NCBI GenBank assembly: GCA_016584495.1
Contig: WAID01000006.1
Span: 248,001-312,000 of the forward strand
DNA from: Celoporthe dispersa
Taxonomy: Eukaryota; Ascomycota; Sordariomycetes; Diaporthales; Cryphonectriaceae
Length of the DNA stretch: 64,000 nt
Direction of reading: 5' to 3'
The translations under genes and the position numbers were made by a program. Below are positions 23,631-36,178 of this stretch, piece by piece (positions within the stretch are counted from its first letter, which is position 1; each line of letters begins with the position of its first letter). A model generated the notes under the pieces. It saw only the letters and a list, made by a program, of their open reading frames with translations, did not search any database and was not told the origin of the DNA.

Positions 23631-24890
23631 GGCTGCATGGCGAGCAGGAAAGGACACTTTGCTGGGTGACGGTGGTGGTGGTGATGAGAGAAGAGGTGAG
23701 GCCCTGGAGGCGCTTCTGAGCTGTGTGGGCGGCTATTCCTGCGCCCCTGATTTGCTGCTGGCCAGTGATCCTGCAGTGCGGCGGCCTTCTGCAGTACGCT
23801 GCGGTGAGAGCGCGTGTGTGTGAGCGTGTGCTCGTGCCTGAGAGGTCTGGACTTTTTTATGGTCAGCACAACGCCATGTTCTGTTTTGTGTTTCTATGAA
23901 TGTGTGGTCAGGACGGACCTGTTTGCTGATCAACGTTGTGATGCTTTGGCTGGTCAAAGAATACATTACTGTGGTCGTCACTGCTGAGAGTGTTTGTCGT
24001 CCGTTTTGAGCCTCATGGTAACGTAACGCTGCCAGTGCCCAGCAGCAAGAAGAGGCTGGGGGAATCTTGTGTGATGGATGGATGATCTAGTGGTGTGAGC
24101 CAGAATAATACAGGATACATTGACCTTGAGTGGTCCTGTCTGCCATTCATCCATCCCACTTTCCAAGATGGTTGACCAGAATCAAAGTCGACGTACATAA
24201 TATTACGCCGCAGCTATGCACCACCACCACCACCACCATCCATCACGGGATCTCTCGGCTGCAGCATTGGGGGGAGGAAGGAAAAAAAGACAAATCGGGT
24301 ACCCTGGCCCAGATCTGAACCTTGGACCCGCTGCTGATCCCTCGCCCTTTCGGCTCTCGTTTAAAACCTTGAGAGGCCTAGACTTTCAATATAGAGTGCT
24401 AACTGAAGTATGTAATCAGGTCCTTTTTTCCCCCTCTTGCTGTGTAAGCAGCCTTATTATGCAGCATGCCTGCTGTGTATGCACACACACTTGTTGAAGT
24501 AATCCCTGCGAAACCACACCTCCCTTCCTTCTCTGCAAATCAGAAAGCACCGCGAATCCTACAACCGAGCCTCGTCCAGACCATGATCACCTCTTGTTTT
24601 GTGTTTGTACGAGGATCTGATGCTGCCCAGGTTATAAAGTGCTTATGCCGGAGGGTGTCTGGCCGCCCAAGGTCGATATACAGATACAAACGTATCGTTT
24701 CGCAGGTGGAGGGGACAAGCACACGACAATATCTGCCCTGGAGGACAGTCTCAGTCAAGTTGAAGTAGAGCTGCGTAGTCCATGTCCATGGAACTGTCTG
24801 GCAAGTTGTCCTAAGGCTCTTCTGATAGCCTGCCGACACGCCGCCATTCAGCCTTCATGTCTCTCTAGTTTTTGATTCTGGAACACACAG

Positions 24891-24891
<1 letters not shown>

Positions 24892-24922
<31 letters not shown>
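24892..24922. repeat. (CA)n microsatellite
   Basis: About 15 CA units in gene-free DNA. Confidence 0.92.
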
Positions 24923-24923
<1 letters not shown>

Positions 24924-25504
24924 AGAGGTCTCTCTGGCTGTAGGTGATGAAATATCAATCAGGTGACTATGATCCCTCAGCAAGATGGAGGGACATATTC
25001 TGCGCGGAGGGCGCTAAATGCTTACACGCAGGCGCCGTCTCGTCACTTTTCCATGTCGATCTCGTGCCGCCAGAGAAACAGAGAGCGAGAGCCCCTAACA
25101 GGCTGGGGAGTTTGAAAGTACCACGGGTGGTACCAACCAGGGGTTGCTGCATGCTGTAGCCTGGCCTGGCCTGGCGTCCGGGTGGTCGGGTAGTTGGTTG
25201 GTACTTGTCAAGGTGGTAGTAGCACACAAAAAACAGGAACACCAGGGAGGGAGGAGGCTACACGCTCAAGAGGACGGAGAGTATGACGATGACGAAGAAG
25301 AGGACAACGACGGCTAGATAATACTTATCGAGAGCTAAATAAGAACACGCAGGGCCAGGACCGAGCTCATCCGCAGATACGAGAAGCCCTTCCCCCTCGG
25401 GACCGTCGAGGGGAAGGGAATTGCCAATGGATGACGGCCCTCGGCATTTCATGATCATGGTATGGCCCGAAGGATCAAGCTAGTCATCTCTGTGTTCCGC
25501 GAGA

Positions 25505-25506
<2 letters not shown>

Positions 25507-25539
<33 letters not shown>
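25507..25539. repeat. (CT)n microsatellite
   Basis: About 16 CT units, flanked on both sides by short GAGA and CGCGG elements. Confidence 0.92.
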
Positions 25540-25541
<2 letters not shown>

Positions 25542-26152
25542 GGCGCACGTACATGGCATACTCTGATAGGTAGAGTCAGGGGGACCTGGCTGGCGACGAT
25601 GATGATGAGGGTGCGGGACGGGTGAGAAGGGGGAGGGAAGACAGCCACGCCGTACCCATTTTTTTGCTTTTATTTTTTCCCCCAGCCCATGATGAGATGA
25701 GAAACTTGGTCAGCAGACACACAGCGCGCCCGTTGGTAAGAACCTTTTGAGAATATGTCCTTTCTGTTGGACCCCGGGAAGAGAGAGGGTGTGTGTGTGT
25801 GTGGTGTGGTACAGGTGAAGCCTTCTTCCCAAGCAAGTAAGCCACATGAAAAAGAAAAAATAAAGGAAAAAGGTCTAGCCGAGCGAGACCTCCGCGGATC
25901 GCGCTCGATAAGCGACTCTTCGAAGGGTGTGGTGTGCTAACGCGGGTTGCGCATATGCGAAATGCAGCCGGGGTGTGTAGGTCATCACGCCAAGGACTGG
26001 GCTGGGACGGAGGAGGAAGGGTGTCGCCGGGTCGGATGTGACAAAGAGCCCTTCCTCTCGTCTAAATCGCCTCCAGTTTCCTTGGGAGTCCGAGTTGAGT
26101 TGAGTTGAGCGAGTGGTCCTGTTACCGTTCGCAGAGAAAGTCGGTACGGTAC

Positions 26153-26183
<31 letters not shown>

Positions 26184-27509
26184 CGTCTGTGACCAATCCT
26201 GGTGCACAAAAGACAAAGAAGTAAGAGCGGAGGGAAAAGGGAAAAAAAAGAAGAAAAAAACAAGAACAAGAAGAGAGAGAGAGAAAGAGAGAACAAAAAA
26301 AAAAAAAAAAAAAAAAAAGAGATCATCCTTCCACGGCCTCTCATTTGTTCATGATGGCCCTTCTGTCTCGGCCAATCATGCTGTGCCGCGAACTCCCTCC
26401 CTCCTCCACCCACCTGGGGAAAAGGTGTGTAACCCACCAAGAAGGGACACTGACTGGCCTGGGCTGACCTGCAGCCAGCGTCGGGCATGATTCTCGGGAT
26501 GCCGACCCTGAGGCCTTGAGGATCGGCGACCTCCACGGGGGTGGGACCGTGCTGGCTGTACAGTCCTCGTAGTATCTAGGTACACAGGCTCGGGGCAGCA
26601 TAACAAGTATACCCAGGCAGGACAGCATAGGTGGAAAGCTAGAGAGGGTTGGTCGCAATGTGTGTAGCCAGGTCTGCCCTCGGAGACACAGAGTTCATGT
26701 CAACCAAAAAAGACAAAACACCAGCAGAGAAGGAGTGGAGAAAATAACAGTTCTTCTACCAAATAAGTACTGTCAGGAACACGACTCATGGCATGTAGAT
26801 GCATGCATGACGCCCGTCACAGCAGCAACAAGGCTGGCAGGCAGCGAGGAATCCTCCCAAATGCTGCCCAGAGGCTCCCCCTCCCGGCTCGTAGGGAGGC
26901 ACACCATGTACATTATGCACCATAAATCATGTCGTGCAGAGAGGATGTGGGTGGACAGTTGAAACTGTAGTACACACAGTACATCAAAAAAATCAAACGG
27001 ACAGGGGTCTTTTTGGTGCCAGGATTGAAGAGAGAGAAAGAACAAGAAGAAAAAAAGGTCGCTTGTCATCATCCTCTCTCTCTCTCTCTCTCGCCCTCTC
27101 GCCCTCTCGCCAAAGAGGACACGCGAGCGACCCCAAAATCCATATGAGCTCGTTCTCATGACGCTCCTCGTGACAGGTTTCACCAGGCAAATTATGAGAC
27201 AGGTGTCTCTGCCAAACAGGCGATGGATCATGATAGTGTATGTTACCTCTCTATTCAAACCCCATCATCCATATAAATTCATGCCATGGTACATACATAG
27301 TATGTACTATGCAGTAGTTCAGGTCCCACAATGGATCACCACGGGGCCCTGAACCTTACAAGCTGCGGAGAGAGAGGGCTGAGGGTCCCAGGCGTCTCCC
27401 CCAGGGCGTCTTCACGCAGCCGCGCTAGACCGTCGCCATTCCTTGTCGCCGACCAAGCCATTGGCTCTGGGCCTCTCTGCGTCTCTCTGGTCCATGATCA
27501 CGCACCATG

Positions 27510-27560
27510 CACACACACACACACACACACGCACGCACGCACGCACGCACGCACGCACAC
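27510..27560. repeat. compound (CA)n/(GCAC)n microsatellite
   Basis: A CA tract runs directly into seven GCAC tetranucleotides, suggesting that the tetramer arose from the dinucleotide and expanded. Confidence 0.9.
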
Positions 27561-28957
27561 AGACACACACCTATGCCATAGTAAGCTCTACTGGACAGTC
27601 AGGTCCTGCCGGCCGGGGGTGTCTGCTCGACTCAGGCTCCTTTCAGGACCAAGGGCCGAAGTCGCGTCAGGCTGGCTGCTCCACCCATGTTCTCTCCAAT
27701 GACACAGGTCCGCGGCTCAAGTCCTCAGGAGGGTCTTGCACCCTCTCTTCGGTCTGTACTTGTAGGGTGCCAGGCTTGCACCCCCCTTGCGTTCAACGTG
27801 GCCTAAGCGCGGTCGCCGGCGGCGGGGGTAGGCGGAATAGAAGCTCCAGACACAGGAGACATCTACTGTGATATCTCTTTGCCAATGACAGTCCTAAGCA
27901 CTGTAGTATTCGAACCCACAGGGGCTATTCGAGTAATGATGTGATGTGCCGCCCGCCGCATCCGGAAGGTCTTGTATCCCCAGTCCTCTTTTTTTTCTTC
28001 TTTTCTTTTCTTTTCTTTCCTTTCCTTCTCGCCTCTGCAGGTCGACCAATGTCTCTCTTTCTGGGCCGTAGAATACTACCAACCTGCATGGTCGGGAAGC
28101 CGGAATGGCTAGCAGCATGTACTGTGCAGCAGCAGCGTTGTCGTCGTTTAAGTAGTTGGTTTGTTGGTCGGTGGGTGGGTTGGCTGAACGGCGATCTTCC
28201 TTTTTCATTTCTCTTTCCAGTGCGACAATACTATCCAACTCAGACGGGAGGATTCTACCTAAAAATCTTTTGCCTCCCCCCCTCCCCCCTCCCCCCGGAC
28301 GGACATTTACGTCTCTCTCGTAAGATAACCTATACCAGCTTCCGTCTGACCATCGCCCCGAGAGGAGCCACGGCTATGTACGTACATGCTATGTACTATG
28401 TAGTCCCATGTATGTTCCCAACAGAGGGTGCCTGAGTGTCCACCCCGGGGAGGGCCGAAAGAGGACCTCCTCATGTTCTCCGTTCCTTGGTGATTCCACC
28501 ACGATTCTGTACTGTTATACCACGCTCACTGGCACTCACTGGGCGCAAAGGCTGTACCATCGATAGTATTTTCTCTCCCTCTCTCTTCCTCTTTACTTGT
28601 CTACTGTAACAAGTCGAGCAGGCTATCCCCCGCCCGTCGAGCTCCGGGGATCATCGTCAGCCCGCGGCTGCGATTAGCGGGAGAGGGATGAGCCCTGCTT
28701 TTCAGTCCATCATTGACCTTCCCTCCAGCACCCATTGGCAGCCCTGTCCCTGGGCGTCCTCTGTCGGATCGAGCGGCGGAGCGGGCGGCGCCCCTTTCGG
28801 GCGGCGCACCACATGGCCCAGCGGCGCTTCTTTAGCACGAACTGTTCCGACGAGAGAGAGGGGGTATTCCTCTCACACACTCTCTCCTGCTCATTCATGG
28901 CTGAAAGAAGTCCTTCTCACGAAGATCTCTATCTTGATCCCTTTCTCTCCTTTTGGT

Positions 28958-28992
<35 letters not shown>

Positions 28993-29935
28993 GTCTTAGA
29001 AAGGAAAAAGCAAGAGAGCAGGGGGAAAACAGACTATTGATCGGAGAGAGTCAAGCCAGAGGATCGACATACTCATCGGGTGTTGTTGTGTTACAGTGAG
29101 TACTACTTAGCATGTATTACCGATACACACACACACACACTGCTGGACAAGCGCCATGCCGCCCCAAATATTGGAGCTGATGCGAACTTGGCGCGAGCCC
29201 TGCGGGTATCGAAACGAGGAGAGAGAGAGAGAAAGAGAGAGGTGGTACCTGAGCCCGACAGGGGTGCGAGCTTCTGCCCAGAGGACCCGCTGCCCGGCTC
29301 TCACGTCTACATAGTATGCTCCATCGTTGAACGTCCAGGCTGTTGGGCTGCCGGCCTCCTCCTGACCTCGGGCCACCTTGATAGGGACCCAAATAGTCCT
29401 TGCTGGTCTTGCATCCACAGACAAAGTTTCAGATTCCTTTGCGATCCTCCATCCGCCGCCACGTCTGTCTTCGTATCTCTCATCTTATTTCCCGCGACCC
29501 CGCGACTCCGCCACCTTGGTCCCGCCCAGATCTCTCGCGCGCGCGCAGGCCCTTTTTTTGTGTTTTTTTGTCTGTCTCTCTGCCCGTTCAGCTACAGCCC
29601 GCTGCGAAGGAGCGTAAGTGGCTGGCTAATCTCGCGTCTTTTTGTGTAGCAATCGCTGCTACGTCGGGGCTCAGGTGAGGAGGGGGGAGGGGAGGGAGAG
29701 GCCCTGAGAGGAGCCACGGCATCCGTCTTCTTTTCCTCTTCAGGGTTTGGACTCCCGAGGTACTGGGTCGTATGTATGTAACATGTGCCCAGAAGAGCAG
29801 AGCCAGCCACCCCCCCCCCCAAAAAAAAAAAAAAAAAAAGGGCCCCAGAGTGGCCATACCCAAAAAGGTGAGAATCTCGGCAGGGCATGCAAGGGAAGAA
29901 AAGAAAAGGAAACAAGAAGAGAAAAAAAAGAGAGA

Positions 29936-29956
29936 ATACTACGTACAACGTAGTAT
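29936..29956. repeat. 9-bp perfect inverted repeat with ACA loop
   Basis: Arms ATACTACGT and ACGTAGTAT are perfect complements separated by 3 nt. It lies right after a poly-A/purine tract in gene-free DNA; function unknown. Confidence 0.75.
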
Positions 29957-29999
29957 CAAGACCTGTTTTGAGGCTGCTGCAGCTGCTGCAGGGCAGAGA

Positions 30000-31187
30000 G
30001 GCAAGCTGAGAAGTGATATGGTTGACACTGCATTGCATACATGTGCAGGAGGGTACCCGGCAAACAGAACGGCAAGGGCGATGGCAGCTTGACCAGCCTA
30101 GGGTGCGCCTGCCTGCTAAGATATACTGTGTGCATCGTCATAGCAACTGTGCTGGACCACCACCGGAGGCCGACTTGCCGTACGTCAAGAAGGCCCCCAG
30201 TCAGGTACATGCTGTACTACCTATCAGGGTATTAGTACATCTAGTAGTGCATCGCTCTGTCCCACGGCAGACGCCCTAGATTCCACAATAATCGCGCGCC
30301 AGCGGTAAGGTGCCTTCCCTCTCAAGCGCGGCCCCGGAGTGACTCCTCCTGCTCTCCCCCTCAATTCTTCTTTCGCCCAACCTCGCCCTTCCTATTTCCC
30401 ACCCGGGACTCTCATCCTGACCGCTCAGCTGGGTACAGGAGAGAGAAGAACGAGAGAACGACATCGACACGATCATCATCTCTGGAACCGATCCACAGGG
30501 GCCGGGCAGAAATCGCAACGCGGCTTCTCAGAACTGACTGACGCAAGGGAACATCGTTCCACCCACACCCAGGCAAAGGTGCACCCGAGACAAGAACGAC
30601 GACTTCTTCCACCACCACCCTCGACCAGTCTTGGTCCATCTGCAGCTTGCAGCTTCGCTCGGATCCGCGGCCTCACGCTCACTGGCCATCTCACACTGAT
30701 CCACCAAGGAGAGGTTCGACTCCAGTCAGCCTGGGCCGAGGTCTTGATCATCATCACCACCACCTATCTGCTTGTTGCATGTGCGCAGACCATCGATCCA
30801 TTCATCGAATCAATCCATTTCCCTATTGGTAAGTATTTTATTTACTAATCTATACACTTTGAGGATATGCGAACCTTATGCGCGAATTTTTTTTCTCTTT
30901 CTCTTCTTTCTTTCTCTTTGTTCTGATCTTTGTCCCCCCCCCCCGTCTCATCCTCGAGTTCTGCTGCCGTGTACACTGTGCAATATATGCTTTAGATGGG
31001 CATCTGGCCAAACGCCCATCATCCAGAGACGGTGATCCGATCACACTCTGCAGTGTGCATCGCATTATCCCCCTGCGGCAGTGAGGAGAAGAAGAAGAGG
31101 AAGAAGAAAAGAAGCACAGTACTTTTTATGGTACATGCTATGGTACCATAGCACTCTGCCGAACGACCTCACACTTACATCACACAT

Positions 31188-31228
<41 letters not shown>

Positions 31229-33786
31229 ACACACACCAATCCACGCACGCACACGCGCGCACACACACCTTGTCGCGCTTTGTTCCTGTCGGTAGCGACG
31301 AGACGAGCGGGGGCCCAGACTAGACCATGCAGCAGGTGGTTACTTGATCTGTACTGTACGGAATCATGTCCTGTATGGCAGCGCGATGCCGTGTGCGCGG
31401 TTCTCTTTTTCTTCTTTTTTTCTCTTTCTGTCATACTAGTTTCTTGGTCTTCCTCTTGTCCTCTACTGCTCTTGGCTCCCTTTTTTTCTCCTTCTTTCTT
31501 CCCTCTTTCTCTCTGTGTGGCTCTGACGTGTACAAATCGCCTGTATGTTGGGGGAGGGGAGGGGCCCTGGCCCTGCACTGCACTGCTCTCCACTCTTCAC
31601 GTTCCCCCTTCCGGCGTCTCCACTTGGCGTTGGAAGTCAGTCAGCGTTGCAGGCCTGCTCAGATTGCCGCGTTCCCTTGACGTGTGGGTTTATTGGAAAT
31701 TATGACCCTGTGCCTTACCCGCGCGACTAGCAAAGAGGGCGGGAGGCAGGCGTCTCTCTCTCCCTCGCCCTCGTCTCTCCCTCCTTCGCCTCCTCCCCCT
31801 GGACCTTTTTATGGAGACCAGGCTGCCTGTACAATTTCACCCCTTCACCTTGACCTTCCTTGCTCGCTGCGAACTTCACCCAGCGGCACTCCCTTTCCAG
31901 ACTACAATAGACGATGCTGGTAGAAACCAGAGGCTCACCTCGACCAGGCAGGCAGATCCTTTTTGTTAACCTACTTGCTGCTTCTGCAGCAGCCCGTAAA
32001 GGGGACAGAGCCACCACTTGCCGCCCGTCCGCTGGAATCCAGAGACAAGAAAAATCTCCGTCGGCTCTACTATTCCTTGTAGTCTGACCGAGGCTAGGCG
32101 GCGCAGTTCGATGATCGACCCAAAGTCGAGGTAACCTCGAAACAAGAGAGGGAGTAACCCCGGCCCACAACCCAAGAGTGACAAGAGAGGTACTGTACTC
32201 CTCAGCCAAGACAGGCCCGTCCAGATACGTACAGTAGGTACCCATACATACCGCTCCCCCCTCTGCGTCTAGCACACCCCGTCTTGCCCGTCTATGGGCT
32301 CAATCTGTGCCGCCCTGCCCTTCCCAGTCCCACCCACCTTTCTGCGTCCCAGAGCAAGATACGCGCACGGCAGCACGCTCTCTCCTCTCACTCGTCCGCC
32401 AGATCCTGCCCTATCCCGTCCTATCCTATCCCCCATCTGCTTGCCCTTCCATGCGCCCTTCACCCAGGGCTCCATACCCGCACCACCATCACGACCACAC
32501 ACACACACACACGCATGCACACGCGCACACCCCCTACCTTACCTTACCTCACCCTACCTTGAGCTCCTCTCGCCTTGCCCTGCCCTGCCCTGCCCGGCCT
32601 GGCCTGGCCTTGTCTTGCTGCTGCACACGCATCACCTTTCCCAAAGAACCCCGCCGCCTTTTCTCTCGCTTTCAAGGCCCCTCGTCTGCCTCCTTCCCTC
32701 CCTCCCCTCCCCTACCCCCCCTTCTTCGGAGGATGGGTTCGCGCTGATCACACATTTAGTCGCTGATTCATCCAGAGAAGATTCTCATCTCACACGGGGC
32801 GAAGCCGGTCAAATCATCTATCATCTTCTTTGTCCATTTTCCATTCCACCGAACACAACGATTAAGGAATTGTTTTCTCCGGCAGTCAATTCCTTTTTTT
32901 TCCCCCTTAAAACTAATTCCACCGTGCAATACTGACAACATCCAATATTTTTGGGGGGTTAGTCCTCGTCAATTTTCGGGACCTCCCTCTTCTTTTTTTT
33001 CTTCTTCCTAATTCCCGAACCTCGGATGCACGAGACAGACGCATGCATCTGTGATATCTGTGATATTTTTTTTCCACTCCCGAGGCAGCGGAGGACTCGG
33101 GCGTCGTGAAGGCTAGACGATATCGGCGCTTGCTCGGACGGGGCACAGAGAAGTTGCGTGTGTTTTGACGAGGACAGGCACCACCAATTCTTTGTGTTTT
33201 TCTTTCTTCATTTGCTACTCCCGACACGGTCTATCGAGCTGGCACCACGAACGTGGGTCCTGATCAGGCTCGAGTGGGAGAAGGAAGAAATCCCAGCTTG
33301 GTGTCTCAACCTCTTGTGCTCTGCTTGTGCCACCTCCGATATCACACAGGTCTTAAAATTGAGTAAACCGGTGCTCTCTCTGGTGGGTGTGGGGGTTGGA
33401 AACAGGACCACCACCGGTAGCCTTACTTGATCCTCCTGGGTTCAAAGTGCGCAGGGTCGACTTTCCTCATCATCCTGGACACACAAAATTACCTCCTCGC
33501 AGCTTACTGCCTATGCTCACACCTCCCCTCCGGAACAAACCCAATCATCCTACAGGAGGGGCGTTGCGTTACCCAGAGAGGAAGAAAGAGTTCGTACTCG
33601 CCATTCTCGGCTGGCGCGGGTGACCTCTCACCAAATCTCATCTCCGGCAAGACTTGTCCAGGGAGGAAGAGGAAGAGAGAGGTTTCGGACCATCATTGGT
33701 CATCTCATCTGTCCACCTCGCGCTGGTATACGCCCTTTTCACAACAGCCTGCCCGCGTGTGCTGTTCTTAATACGAACGAACCGAG
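30000..33786. other. probable long leader/promoter region of the 33.8-kb regulator
   Basis: No protein-coding gene seen. The stretch 30300-30835 is less repetitive than its surroundings, is CA- and pyrimidine-rich like fungal 5' UTRs, and ends in a good donor (GTAAGT at 30830-30835), so it could be a leader exon. Further T- and CT-rich blocks (31400-31510, 31750-31800, 32650-32720, 32985-33010) precede the ATG at 33787. There is a (CA)n tract at 31190-31223 and the perfect palindrome CTATGGTACCATAG at 31138-31151. Confidence 0.35.
31190..31223. repeat. (CA)n microsatellite
   Basis: About 16 CA units followed by GCAC-type variants up to about 31270. Confidence 0.92.
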
Positions 33787-36178
33787 ATGGCAAGCTTCAC
33801 AGCTATGAACGGCGGGGGGTCGCCAAAAAGAGGGATGCAGGACACGAATGGAGGACCATCTGTGGACGTGCAACGTGCCGGCTCCGTCGACAGCGCCCAT
33901 GGGACCACAGCACCACAGCCAGCAGCAGCACAGCCGCCTCTGGACCAGAGGCAACAACGGCAGCCATCGTCGAGTGAGGCCTCGCCCACGCAGGGGGAGG
34001 GGGCGGCCAACAAGGCCGGGCTGCCTATCATCAACATCCTTCTTCTTCTTCCGCGACAGCTTATCCCGAGGCTGAGGGTCCGTCGCATAAGAGGAAGAGG
34101 TCACACGACGACTCTGCCGACGAGCGCAAGGAGATTCCTGCGCTGCTGGTAGAGAGACAGCAGGAGAGACCCCACCAGGAGCGGTCACAACTCTCAGAGC
34201 CGCCGAGGGAGAGAGATAGAGACCTCTACGACCAGGAACGGCGTGAGTACCAGACGTATAGCGATGAGCAGCCAGAACGAGAGCGAGATCGTGAGCGTGA
34301 AAGGGACCGCGAGTCGTGGTATTCTCCGCACACCAGCCGTGACGAGCGGTCCATCTACAGCCTGCCTGCCTCGGCGGTGCCCGATTCGGCCCAGAGCGAG
34401 GACCAGCAGATGGGCGAGGCGCTGCGGAGGGCTGCCGCCGAGCATGAGTATCCGCAGACGAGCCCTGAGGGCGAGGACCGGCTGATGGTCTACTCGGGCC
34501 CGTACACGCCTGAGCAGCGCAGGGACGGCGTGATCCAGTCCGACGCCAAAAAGAGGAAGCGCAACTTCAGTAACCGGACCAAGACGGGCTGCCTGACCTG
34601 CCGGAAGAGGAAGAAGAAGTGCGATGAGGCAAAGCCCGAGTGTGAGTAGCAACCACAAGCCACTGTCCTCTTGTCAGGCCATGCATCCAAAACATGTCAT
34701 ACTTGAAGAGGCTATAGTCTCTTTCATGCTGACCCTGGCGATGAATATAGGTACCAATTGTCTGAAAGGAGGCTTCGTCTGCGCCGGATACCCTCCACAG
34801 AGAGGATCGTGGCCCAAGCCGGAGAGCAAGGCGCAGACGGTCCAGATCGAGTCTAAGGATCCATCCTATAAGCCGCCAGGCGCCTACGGCATGCCTCAGC
34901 AGGCGCCTCCTTATCCCAACCAACAAACACAACAACAGCAGGCACAACCCCCCCTGAGCCAACAGAAGCGGGAGCCTCTTCCTTCATATCGAGGCCAGCC
35001 GCTAAGGATCGAGCCGCCCCAGGGTCGGCCCCTCTACTCCGATGATGACAGGCCCACCGCGTCCACACTCCCCAGCGCATCCGTCGTCAGCCCAGACAAC
35101 AACAAGTTATCTGCTCTCTCTACCGCCTACACCACTACCAGCAGCAGCACGCCCGCCAACGTCTTCCCGACTCCTGTCAGCGCCGCGCCCCTGCCTTTCC
35201 CCGACAGAGGACCCAAGGACTACCAGCGTGTGCCGCCTCTACACGACCTCACCCGCTCGACCGATCCAGACATGACGCCCCAGAGCAGCACGGGCACCAC
35301 CCTGCCTCATATCAATATCATGCACGCCACGCGCACCAACAGCCCCATCAGCACGCCGCAGTCCAGCAGCGCGGCCCAGGCGACGGCTCAGCTCGCCCTC
35401 TCGCACACCTCACAGTTCCCCTCGCCCGCATCAGCAATAGCAGGCGGTGGTGGCCGCCGCGAGAAGGACGAGATGCTGGCGGAGAGGCAGTACTACCCGT
35501 TCGACAAGGAGCTCGTGCTGGAGAGGGAGCGCTGCAACGCAGCGCTCTGCCGGTTCAACAACAGCATGAACCCTGCCAACGGTGCGTCGCCCGAGGAGAG
35601 GGCACGGCTGTTCCGCGAGATCCTGCAGCCCAAGGTGCCCATTCAGCTCTCGCCCATGCAGACTATCCCCGTGACGAACGCCGGGCGCGTGGGCGACCAC
35701 GTCGTGGTGGAGGCGCCGTTTACCTGCGACTATGGATACAACATTCAGATCGGCAAGAACACCGTGATCGGGCGCAACTGCACCATGGTGGACGCGTGCG
35801 AGGTGATCATCGGGAACAACGTCGTCATCGGACCCAACGTGAGCTTCTACACGACGAGCATGACCACCGACCCCAGAAGGAGAAACGGCGCAAAGGGGGC
35901 GTGCCAGGGCCAGAGGATCATCATCGAGGATGACTGCTTCATCGGAGGCAGCGTGGTAATCCTTGGGGGTGTCAAGATTGGGAGGGGCACGACTGTTGGG
36001 GCTATGAGCCTGGTGACCAAGGTATGTCTTTGTGCCTTTGCTATTGTCTCCTCTGACCACCCATGCTATGCGCAGACCGTTAATATTTTATGACTGAACC
36101 TAGACGCAACCGGCCTTTTGCATCTGCACTGGTAACCCAGCCAAGGTCACAAGGGGCATCGCATCGCCGTTTTCCTGA
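33787..36178 (+). CDS. Zn(II)2Cys6 domain fused to maltose O-acetyltransferase-type hexapeptide domain (apparent frameshift)
   Basis: Three exons: 33787-34641, 34751-36021 and 36104-36178. Exon 1 has a Gln/Pro-rich start, an Arg/Glu-rich stretch (ERERDRERERDRE) and the basic lead-in KKRKRNFSNRTKTG to a Zn2Cys6 cluster. The cluster is completed across intron 1 with spacing C-x2-C-x6-C-x6-C-x2-C-x6-C. After a long Pro/Gln/Ser/Thr linker comes a maltose-acetyltransferase domain (LAERQYYPFDKELVLERERC) and a left-handed beta-helix of hexapeptide repeats (IGKNTVIGRNCTMVDACEVI, then IGNNVVIGPNV, then GGSVVILGGVKIGRGTTVGA). It ends in TGNPAKVTRGI, which supports the 36104 acceptor over the earlier AG at 36075. 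This fusion occurs in Pezizomycotina; whether it acetylates a sugar is unknown. The frame moves back one base in the G runs at 33993-34003; restoring one base gives 733 aa. Confidence 0.85.

Larger units (their letters stand above)
21866..29999. other. gene-empty, microsatellite-rich region (left part)
   Basis: No open frame longer than about 190 codons and none with a recognisable domain; all are Ser/Leu, Arg/Glu or Thr/His runs from dinucleotide repeats. The repeats include (CTC)n 22964-22990, (GA)n 23584-23628, (CA)n 24892-24922, (CT)n 25507-25539, (CA)n 26152-26181, (CA)n followed by (GCAC)n 27510-27560, (CT)n 28962-28990, and poly-A at 26294-26319 and 29821-29839. GTAC-centred inverted repeats occur at 25118-25133, 28376-28387 and 29936-29956. 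The left end must contain the 3' UTR of swc4. Confidence 0.5.

Noticed and set aside
24290..24345. Possible tRNA B-box on the minus strand
   Set aside because: The T-loop consensus is violated at an invariant position and no matching A-box or acceptor stem was found.
30339..30848. 169-codon plus-strand frame
   Set aside because: Thr/His/Pro-rich simple composition; better explained as a leader region ending at a GTAAGT donor.
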